Shown: in pieces, positions 57,526 to 64,000 of the stretch | How the letters are laid out: every line of letters starts with the position of its first letter | Numbering within the stretch: position 1 is the stretch's first letter | Assembly: GCA_900314655.1 (NCBI GenBank) | Contig: OMWC01000003.1 | Location: 62,001-126,000 of the forward strand | Direction: 5' to 3' | Origin: an uncultured Prevotellaceae bacterium | GTDB lineage: Bacteria; Bacteroidota; Bacteroidia; Bacteroidales; Bacteroidaceae | DNA length: 64,000 nt | Translations under genes and position numbers: made by a program | The notes under the pieces: generated by a model | The model's database searches: none | What the model was told of the DNA's origin: nothing | The model's input: the letters and a program-made list of their open reading frames with translations, nothing else

Positions 57526-59418
57526 TTACAAATCCGCATATGCATGCAGCTTTTTGTAGAAATCGTTGAAACTCAACGTTGTCTTGTCGCCAAGGATAAT
57601 GAGCTTCATCCGGGCGCGTGTGATGGCGACGTTCATGCGGCGAAGATCGCGCAGGAAACCGATATCGCCCTTGGGATTGTTTCTGACCAGGGAAATCAAG
57701 ATGATGTCGCGCTCCTGTCCTTGGAATCCGTCAACGGTGTTGATGGAAATCAGACTCCGGTAAGGTTTGAAGAAAGACTCCTTTTTCACCATTTGGCGCA
57801 GATACTGCACTTGGGCGCGATATGGCGAGATGACGCCTACGTCAATACGCTCCTCCAGGATACGCTGCTTGCCAATCTTCTCAAAGTAAAGTTCCAATAC
57901 GGCCAGTGTGAGCAGGGCCTCCTGTTTGTTGATGCGTCCGAAAGATTCCCCGATAAACTCCTCCTTGGCGTCAATGCCTTCTGTGTCGATCCATTCTATA
58001 GGTTCGTCAAAGTCAAGTATGCCACGGTGTCTGACACTTTCGTCGCTGATGACCTTGCCGCCATAGAACCAATCTGATGAGAACTGCATAATCTTTTCGT
58101 TCATGCGATATTGCACTCTCAGTAGCGAAACGGCTTCGGGATGACTCTCCACGATACGTTCCATGAGTGTCTTGCCCAGTCCGCCTTTCAGGGCTGCAAT
58201 ACTTTTTACCGTTGGCGGTAACTGACAATGGTCGCCGGCGAAGATCACCCGAGAGGCTTTGCGGATAGGAATCCAGCATGCGGCTTCCAAAGCCTGAGCA
58301 GCCTCGTCGATAAACAATGTGCCGAACTTCATGCCTTGCAGCAGACGATTGGCTGATCCTACCAGCGTACAGGCAATGACTCGCGCCTCTCCGAAGAGTT
58401 CGCTGTTGATGCGTATCTCCAGTTCGGTGGCCCGTGCTTTCAGGCGTTCCACTTTCTGATGGTATTTGTCGTCACCGCGCTTGCGTTTGGCTCGTAGTTC
58501 GCGAAGCGCCTTGCGGATGGCCCATAGTTGCGGATAGTCGGGATGGGCTTCGAATCGTCTTTCAAATGTAAAGGACAGCATTTTGTCGTTCACGCGGGTC
58601 GGATTACCGATGCGTAGGACGGGAATGCCGCGGTCAACCAGTTTTTCGGAAATCCAATCGACAGCCATGTTCGACTGTGCGCATACCAGCACCTGACTCT
58701 CGCGCATCAGTGTTTCGTTGATGGCTTCCACGAGTGTGGTGGTCTTGCCGGTTCCGGGAGGGCCGTGGACAATCATCACGTCTTTGGCGCGAAGCACGCG
58801 GTTGACAGCTTCCTCCTGTGTCTTGTTGAGATAGGGGAAGGTGATGGACTGAAAGGAAAACGTTTGAGGCGTGATCTGTGTGTTGTAGAAAAGGTCGCGG
58901 AGGTAGGCAAGCCGATTGTTGTTGGCTTTCATCACGCGGTCGAGGGCGTCGAACATCATCTTGTAGCTGGTCTCGTCGAAAGAGAGTTGTACGCCCAGTC
59001 CTTCCGTATTCTGCAAATCGATGATGGGTGTATTGTCTGGGACGACAACGACCATGCGATCTCCATCCACATAGGAGACGGTTCCCGTGAAGGGGAAGTA
59101 ATGGAGGGAGCCACCGGAGCTTCCGGAATTACCGGATACTCCTGACATTCCTTTAAAAAAGGCCACCGGACGGCCGAACTCGAAATTATGCTCTATGTCC
59201 TGATCTTGTGTGCGAAGGATTTCAATGGAAAGTTGGTTCAGTGAATTGTAATAGCTCTTGCCTGTCTTCACAGGCCACCATGCATCGCCCCGTTTCAACC
59301 GCCGTTGCATACCGATGGTCTCGGTAAGTTTTCGGAAAGCCTCTTTTTCTGCGGCATACTCCATTTGCAGCAGCATCTTCTGCTGCATCAGCGCTTGTAT
59401 GGGGTTGAGGTTATTCAA
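57526..59418 (-). CDS. SF1 DNA/RNA helicase (UPF1/IGHMBP2-like)
   Basis: This 630-residue protein has Walker A G-P-P-G-T-G-K-T at 219-226, the DEAD-like box D-E-A-A at 371-374, and the SF1B motifs S-I-N-T-V-D-G-F-Q-G-Q-E-R-D and N-V-A-I-T-R-A-R-M. This matches AAA helicases of the UPF1/IGHMBP2 group, common as single genes in Bacteroidetes. It has an odd Gly/Ser-rich insert (M-S-G-V-S-G-N-S-G-S-S-G-G, about 91-104). The GH gene is upstream on the same strand; a palindromic element lies between them. Confidence 0.92.
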   Translation of the reverse strand: MNNLNPIQALMQQKMLLQMEYAAEKEAFRKLTETIGMQRRLKRGDAWWPVKTGKSYYNSLNQLSIEILRTQDQDIEHNFEFGRPVAFFKGMSGVSGNSGSSGGSLHYFPFTGTVSYVDGDRMVVVVPDNTPIIDLQNTEGLGVQLSFDETSYKMMFDALDRVMKANNNRLAYLRDLFYNTQITPQTFSFQSITFPYLNKTQEEAVNRVLRAKDVMIVHGPPGTGKTTTLVEAINETLMRESQVLVCAQSNMAVDWISEKLVDRGIPVLRIGNPTRVNDKMLSFTFERRFEAHPDYPQLWAIRKALRELRAKRKRGDDKYHQKVERLKARATELEIRINSELFGEARVIACTLVGSANRLLQGMKFGTLFIDEAAQALEAACWIPIRKASRVIFAGDHCQLPPTVKSIAALKGGLGKTLMERIVESHPEAVSLLRVQYRMNEKIMQFSSDWFYGGKVISDESVRHRGILDFDEPIEWIDTEGIDAKEEFIGESFGRINKQEALLTLAVLELYFEKIGKQRILEERIDVGVISPYRAQVQYLRQMVKKESFFKPYRSLISINTVDGFQGQERDIILISLVRNNPKGDIGFLRDLRRMNVAITRARMKLIILGDKTTLSFNDFYKKLHAYADL

Positions 59419-59472
59419 TTTAAAAATTAAGAGTTTAGAATTCGGAATTATGACTATCTCTCATACTATTTG

Positions 59473-59505
59473 CTCCCTCCCTCTAGGGAGGGCAGGGGGT
59501 GGGTC
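59473..59505. repeat. GC-rich palindromic element between the GH and helicase genes
   Basis: CTCCCTCCC, TCTA, GGGAGGGCAGGGGGTGGGTC. Intergenic copy five bases after the GH stop codon. Confidence 0.88.
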
Positions 59506-59510
59506 TTCTT

Positions 59511-61529
59511 TTACGGCATAGGCAACAGCCCTTCCCATTCAACATCCCATCCGGCAGGGAATCCGGGATTCTTTTCCTTGCATCCGTCCCATCCGGCGCA
59601 CATCAAGGCTACGGCAGTCAGCAGCCCGCCGTTGCCAGGCAGATACAAGCGAAGACGCTGATCCTGATAATTATGGCCGCTCACCAGATAGGTGTTGGTG
59701 CGCTTGTCCATCAGCAAGGCATCAACGGCTTTCTGCTTGTCACCCAGACGGGCGGCACACATGGCAACCATCGGATAGTCCCATCCCCAGGTCTTGTCCC
59801 AGTTCCAGTCTTTCCAGATCCAGTTGAGTGTCTGTTGCATCATAGTCTTATCGAAGAGTCCTGTGTCTGGAATAATGCCGAAGGCACCAAGCACGGCAGG
59901 ATGGTCGCTGATGTATTTGATATTCGTATAGGTGTCGGTGGCATTGGCAGCAGCCAGATACAGTCCGTCTTTATGCGCCAACGTGTCCATCTGCAGAGGA
60001 TGGCCTGCCACTTTCAGGGCCCATTGCCAATAGGCCAGTTCGAAGGGCGGATCGATGGTTGTTTCTGCGGAAAGTGTTTCCTGCGCAGGAATGCAGCCGC
60101 GAAGAGCATGCGTAGTGGCTCCCTTGCGGGTGGATTGGCGGGCATAGTCGAGCATAAACTCGGCGGTTTCTTCTATCAATGGATGGAAACGTTCGGTATC
60201 CGTTCCTGCACGCCTGAGCAATTCCGTGAGATAGATGAGATGAGGCTGTTGCCAGATGAGGTAACTGCCGGTCTTGGAAGGAGCCTCTTCCGAACTGGGA
60301 TCGGTCATCTTCATCCATCGGATACCCTGATAGCCTTGGCGTTGTGCAATCTTGCGGGCCATAGGTTCTGCGCGGAAATACCAGTCAAGTGAACGTTCCA
60401 GTAGTTCGGGGTGTCCCCAAAGGGCGAACTGTGCCTGATGCCACCAAATCATTTCCAGGTGATACTTGCCGAACCATGAATTATAGGTGAGGCCAGTTTC
60501 TTGCGGAGGCGTATTTCCGGCGCAGTTCACGGCCAGCAGGTATTGCGAGAGAACGACACGGCGCTCCAGTTCCTTGGCTCTTGCATCGCTACAGCGGCTG
60601 AAGTCCACGATACCACCTGACTGCCAGAAGTTGTGCCAATGTTGCTTGGTCTGTTCTATGGCCTCAGTACTGACGGGTGCCTCTATCTGTGGTATCTGCT
60701 CACTGTATTCGCACGAAAATGTCATTCCTGGCTGTTGGGGCATCAGCTTAAACTCGTTTTCGGCCGTACAGGCGAAAGTGGCAGAATTTTCCCATCGTAT
60801 GGTGACGTAGTAGGTCGTGGCGTCTAGCGTACGTCTCAATACGACTGACGTGCTATCCTGCCTCACGATGTCTGTCTTGTTTTGTGCGTTTGGTGTCCAG
60901 TCGCAACCCGAATCGGTATGCTGCCCAGTAGGGTAGGGGAAGCGGAACTTCACGGCCAACGGCTTTTCGCTGTCGGTTATGTATCCGGAATAGACGATAT
61001 CGCGCTCGGGATGCACCCAAGTGAATGTCGCATAGCCGTTGTTTCCATAACTGAAAGTACTTACCATGTGGCCTTCCCACAGGTCGAGTTCTTGTCCTTT
61101 CGGCTCAATGCGCACCGTATCGGTCGACGGAATGTCAAAGCCAATGGTGCCTAAATGCAGTCGGTGGGGATTGGCGCGCAGAAAGGCGGCAGCAGCCTTG
61201 CGGCGCTCGTCCTGGAATTTCTCGATGGAATACATCTTCTGGTCGAAGGCTTCCTCCGCACGGAAGTTCTGGGTGTTCGGGAATGAGTGCCATCCCCAGT
61301 CGCTCATCGTGCCCAATGGAACACCGCTTTCGTAGTATTCGGGGAAAGTCTGCAGACCTGTGGCATCTACGGTAAAGGCAAATCCGCCGTTGCCTACGGT
61401 GAGCGAAGACAGCTTGTCGAGTTTATTTACGATTGGATTGTTGCGACGTACGACCGTTTGGCGGTCTATTTTTGCACTTGTCGAAAGGCAAAGTGCGAGC
61501 AGCAGAAAAGTTGTGATAGTCTGTTTCAT
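59511..61529 (-). CDS. Exported (alpha/alpha)6-barrel glycosidase-like protein (GH65/GH95-type)
   Basis: A 672-residue protein with signal peptide (1-19), an N-terminal beta domain (L-T-V-G-N-G-G-F-A-F-T-V) and a helical barrel with W-F-G-K-Y-H-L-E-M-I-W-W-H and W-G-W-D-Y-P-M-V-A-M-C-A-A-R. This layout matches GH65/GH95-like enzymes, with possible acids in the H-L-E-M segment. The substrate cannot be read. The start M-K-Q-T-I-T at 61529 was preferred over 61550, which falls in the promoter box. A DUF4450 gene lies divergently on the other side of a repeated element. Confidence 0.7.
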   Translation of the reverse strand: MKQTITTFLLLALCLSTSAKIDRQTVVRRNNPIVNKLDKLSSLTVGNGGFAFTVDATGLQTFPEYYESGVPLGTMSDWGWHSFPNTQNFRAEEAFDQKMYSIEKFQDERRKAAAAFLRANPHRLHLGTIGFDIPSTDTVRIEPKGQELDLWEGHMVSTFSYGNNGYATFTWVHPERDIVYSGYITDSEKPLAVKFRFPYPTGQHTDSGCDWTPNAQNKTDIVRQDSTSVVLRRTLDATTYYVTIRWENSATFACTAENEFKLMPQQPGMTFSCEYSEQIPQIEAPVSTEAIEQTKQHWHNFWQSGGIVDFSRCSDARAKELERRVVLSQYLLAVNCAGNTPPQETGLTYNSWFGKYHLEMIWWHQAQFALWGHPELLERSLDWYFRAEPMARKIAQRQGYQGIRWMKMTDPSSEEAPSKTGSYLIWQQPHLIYLTELLRRAGTDTERFHPLIEETAEFMLDYARQSTRKGATTHALRGCIPAQETLSAETTIDPPFELAYWQWALKVAGHPLQMDTLAHKDGLYLAAANATDTYTNIKYISDHPAVLGAFGIIPDTGLFDKTMMQQTLNWIWKDWNWDKTWGWDYPMVAMCAARLGDKQKAVDALLMDKRTNTYLVSGHNYQDQRLRLYLPGNGGLLTAVALMCAGWDGCKEKNPGFPAGWDVEWEGLLPMP

Positions 61530-61543
61530 GATGTGATCATTTG

Positions 61544-61700
61544 TCTGCAAAGGTAGTGTAAAATTTCGATTGAGCGAAGAGAAAGCAAATTTATTTGCTC
61601 TCTTGAGCGTGAGAAATTTATCAAAATGAATGGAAAAACAAAATTTTATTTTGTTTTTCCTGAATGCAGCCTACCTTCATGGCTCGAAGAGACATAAAGT
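61544..61700. repeat. Dispersed promoter-bearing intergenic element, copy 2
   Basis: Aligns with 10740-10929 in the same orientation: TGCAAAGGTAGTG, TTCGATTGAGCGAA, AAATTTATTTGCT, TTGAGCGTGAGAAATTTATC, GAATGCAGCCTA, GGCTCGAAG. It lies between two divergent genes, as does copy 1. Confidence 0.75.
61548..61555 (-). promoter_or_regulatory. -7 box of the GH65/GH95-like gene
   Basis: Minus-strand TACCTTTG followed by CAGAC, about 18 bases before the start at 61529. It is part of the repeated element. Confidence 0.65.
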
Positions 61701-61764
61701 TACGAAAATTTCAAATAAACGAGCAAAAGAATGGACAATCTTTTGCACTTCTCTCGTTTTTTAG

Positions 61765-61772
61765 TATATTTG
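61765..61772 (+). promoter_or_regulatory. -7 box of the DUF4450 gene
   Basis: TATATTTG followed by TCCAC, about 17 bases before the ATG at 61790. Confidence 0.6.
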
Positions 61773-61789
61773 TCCACAAAACAAGAAGT

Positions 61790-64000
61790 ATGATAAAAAT
61801 CCTTTTCATATCTCTATTTACTCTTCTGGGTCTGTTGCCAATACAGGCACAGAAACGTGTGGGTGATTTTATCGAATCTACTTCCTATAATGATGATAAG
61901 CGCGGAACGGTGCGTGAACTGCAATATGTGCCTGAATATGACGTGGTGGTCTGCAAGAACGGCAACAACCGTTATACACGTGCACTCTATGGCGGAACGT
62001 CCGCTTACCGCTTGGAAACCAGCGACCGCCCCGTTTTTGCCTTGTTTCAAAACTCCCGAAACTGTAGGAACGTGAGTTTCCGCCTTACTTATAAGGGGCA
62101 TACCTTGGCACTTGACAGCACAACCCGTTGCGAAGCACGCTATGCCCGCGGACAACGGTGGTATCGTCTGGAGGATAAGAGTTGGGGAGGAGCCAGTCTT
62201 TTGCTGGATGTCTGCTGTCTGGTGGATGCCGACCGTGCTGCCTGGCATTTCTATACCGTGGGATTCCATGAGATGCCTGAACTGGAGGCTGTGGTGACGG
62301 GTGTGCGCGAAAAGCGGCTGCACCGTAATGGTGACATCGGTGCCGATAAGCCGGGATGCCTGGAAAGTGACGGTGAAGTGCTGCAACGCCTGAAGGTAAC
62401 GTGGGAGAAACCGGGATTTGCCCAGGTGATGTCGGATAGCCTTCGATTGGAAAATGTGGACTGGCCTACATTCTGCCGACGTATGAAAGCCACGGAAGAC
62501 CGTATAGAAAACTACAATCAGCAGGTATGGTTCCATACGCCCGATCCATTCTTCAACCCCCTTGGTGCTGCCATCGTGGCTGCTGCCGATGGGGCTTGGG
62601 ACGGAGAGACTTGGCTTCATGGTGCCGTAGGCTGGCGGATGCCGTTGGCAGGCTGGCGTGCCGGCTATCTGGCCGATGTGCTGGGATGGCCGGATCGTGC
62701 CCGAAGTCATTTTGATGCCTATGCTGCCAGTCAGGTTGTCAATGTGCCGCCAACGATACCGCATCCTTCACAAGATTCTGTCCTGAACTTGGCAAGGGCA
62801 GAGAAGAAATGGGGTACGCAGATGTACAGCAATGGTTATATCTGCCGCAATCCCAACCGCAACGACCAGATGCACCACTACGACATGAATCTGAACTACA
62901 TCGACGAACTGATGTGGCACTTCGAGTATGATGCCGATACTGCCTATATGCGGAAGATGTGGCCTGTCATTACGCGCCATCTGGAATGGGAAAAGCGTAA
63001 TTACGACCCGGACGACGACGGCCTTTACGATGCCTATTGCTGCATCTGGGCCAGTGATGCGCTGTATTATAACGGTGGCGCCGTGACTCATTCTTCGGCC
63101 TATAACTATCGTGCCAATCTGATTGCTTCCAAGATAGCCCGTCTCATCGGGGAGGATGGAAGCCGATATCAAGCCGAAGCTGACAAGATATTAAAGGCGA
63201 TGAACAGCCGTCTGTGGTTGAAAGGAAAGAACCATTGGGCGGAATATCAGGATATGATGGGGCTGAAACGGGTACATGAGGATGCCGCCCTATGGAGCAT
63301 CTATACGCCTATTGACTGTGGAGCCTGTACCGATCAGCAGGCCTATCAGGCTACGCAATACGTGGATTCGTTTATTCCGCGCTTGCCGTTGCGCTTCAAC
63401 ATTCCCCAGAAGTATGGTACGCAGGTTGGCATGCAGTCCATATCCCCCACGGAACAGCAATTCTCTTTGGTTAGCACGAGCGACTGGATGCCCTATTCAT
63501 GGAGCATCAACAATGTGGCTACGGCCGAAGTGATGAACATGTCATTGGCTTACTTCAAGGCCGGACGTCCACGCGAGGGATTCCAATTGCTCAAGGCAAA
63601 CGTTCTCGACCAGATGTACCTTGGCAGCAGTCCTGCCAATTTTGGGCAGGTCAGTTTCCTTGATGCCGCCCGTGGCGAGTGCTACCGAGACTTCTCCGAC
63701 TGTACTGGAACTGCCGCCCGTGCCCTCATACAGGGACTTTTCGGCATTGTCCCCCATGCACTCGATTCGGTGTGCATCATCCGCCCAGGCTTCCCTTTGG
63801 AATGGGAGCATGCTTCCATCCATACGTCCTATCTCACCTACACCTATCGGCGTGAGGCCGGAGAGGATGTCTATGAGGTGGAACAGCATTTCCGCCAACC
63901 CTTGAAAATCATTCTTCGACTGAATCTGGGCAACGGACAGTATATCGACCATGTGGGTACCATGCAGCAGCATCAGGAGTTCCGTATGCCAGCAGCCATT
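61790..64000 (+). CDS. DUF4450 glycosidase-like protein, cut by the window end
   Basis: At least 737 residues, with no stop before the window edge. A signal peptide (1-23, cut near I-Q-A-Q) is followed by a beta domain (to about residue 240) and a helical barrel with N-G-Y-I-C-R-N-P-N-R-N-D-Q, R-N-Y-D-P-D-D-D-G-L-Y-D-A-Y and W-S-I-N-N-V-A-T-A-E. This is the DUF4450 layout, a Bacteroidetes family related to (alpha/alpha)6 glycosidases. It is divergent from the GH65/GH95-like gene, so both may act on the same glycan. The frame is open throughout, and a long reading frame on the other strand (61814-62764) is a shadow. Confidence 0.85.
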   Translation, partial: MIKILFISLFTLLGLLPIQAQKRVGDFIESTSYNDDKRGTVRELQYVPEYDVVVCKNGNNRYTRALYGGTSAYRLETSDRPVFALFQNSRNCRNVSFRLTYKGHTLALDSTTRCEARYARGQRWYRLEDKSWGGASLLLDVCCLVDADRAAWHFYTVGFHEMPELEAVVTGVREKRLHRNGDIGADKPGCLESDGEVLQRLKVTWEKPGFAQVMSDSLRLENVDWPTFCRRMKATEDRIENYNQQVWFHTPDPFFNPLGAAIVAAADGAWDGETWLHGAVGWRMPLAGWRAGYLADVLGWPDRARSHFDAYAASQVVNVPPTIPHPSQDSVLNLARAEKKWGTQMYSNGYICRNPNRNDQMHHYDMNLNYIDELMWHFEYDADTAYMRKMWPVITRHLEWEKRNYDPDDDGLYDAYCCIWASDALYYNGGAVTHSSAYNYRANLIASKIARLIGEDGSRYQAEADKILKAMNSRLWLKGKNHWAEYQDMMGLKRVHEDAALWSIYTPIDCGACTDQQAYQATQYVDSFIPRLPLRFNIPQKYGTQVGMQSISPTEQQFSLVSTSDWMPYSWSINNVATAEVMNMSLAYFKAGRPREGFQLLKANVLDQMYLGSSPANFGQVSFLDAARGECYRDFSDCTGTAARALIQGLFGIVPHALDSVCIIRPGFPLEWEHASIHTSYLTYTYRREAGEDVYEVEQHFRQPLKIILRLNLGNGQYIDHVGTMQQHQEFRMPAAI

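Noticed and set aside
61814..62764. A 316-residue minus-strand reading frame
   Set aside because: Opposite the DUF4450 gene, which is open to the window end with a signal peptide and promoter.
1..64000. CRISPR arrays, riboswitches, prophage or integrase genes
   Set aside because: No regular spacer array, no recognisable riboswitch core upstream of ribD, metG or pyrE, and no phage or recombinase gene was seen.

Overview
The window looks like chromosomal DNA from a Bacteroidales bacterium, most likely Prevotellaceae (Prevotella/Segatella-like). Four things support this. Gene starts lack Shine-Dalgarno sequences and instead follow Bacteroidetes -7 boxes of the form TAnnTTTG. Several secreted proteins end in C-terminal tails like those of type IX secretion cargo. 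A BspA-type leucine-rich-repeat protein and a one-chain hybrid two-component regulator are present. The domain families (CotH/lamin-tail, DUF4450, DUF4595, GH2 with DUF4982-like ends, DUF2207, LemA) are typical of the phylum. There is no rRNA, CRISPR array, prophage, plasmid origin or intact insertion sequence.

Layout. 1-5.4 kb: a membrane metallophosphoesterase, then a leftward four-gene set (SGNH esterase, MBOAT acyltransferase, lytic-transglycosylase-like protein, second SGNH esterase) that looks like an envelope O-acetylation module. 5.6-8.5 kb: lipoprotein-LemA-DUF2207 operon. 8.5-10.7 kb: metG followed by tRNA-Arg(CCT). 11-18.3 kb: HerA/YjgR-like ATPase, two tandem CotH proteins and a lipoprotein. 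18.3-22.1 kb: GH2 glycosidase and a retropepsin-like protease with a PDZ-like end. 22.1-26.5 kb: an AT-rich leftward cluster of ECF sigma factor, anti-sigma factor, two paralogous coiled-coil proteins, a small membrane protein and a DUF4595 protein. 26.6-31 kb: YifB, a thioredoxin-fold lipoprotein, a large TPR lipoprotein and tRNA-Leu(TAA). 31.1-48 kb: a housekeeping block (argH, SRPBCC, pyrE, comF-like, recX, prmC, SPFH operon, ribD, RNase H, argS). Between pyrE and comF it is split by an accessory stretch (34.4-39.7 kb) with a CoiA-like nuclease, small unknown genes, a DUF4160/DUF2442 pair, a TerB-like operon and decayed DNA. 48-54.4 kb: hybrid histidine kinase, a 67-residue acidic peptide gene and an LRR surface protein. 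54.6-64 kb: Ca2+ P-type ATPase, a candidate small RNA, an SF1 helicase, and two divergent carbohydrate-active genes, the last cut by the window end.

The most unusual signals are repeats that seem to do work. A GC-rich palindrome (CCCTCCC...GGGAGGG with a GGGGGTGGGTC arm) occurs in gaps and also in frame inside prmC. Looser relatives lie in ribD and the Ca2+ ATPase. One copy supplies the last residues of ArgH, and another supplies part of a lipoprotein signal peptide. A second repeat of about 150 bp carries its own promoter and lies upstream of two unrelated leftward genes, metG and a glycoside hydrolase. A third short module encodes the same lipobox in two unrelated lipoproteins. The anti-sigma factor appears to share its extracellular domain with the secreted proteins encoded just downstream, which suggests an unusual signalling circuit. 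All family assignments come from reading motifs; no database search was run.
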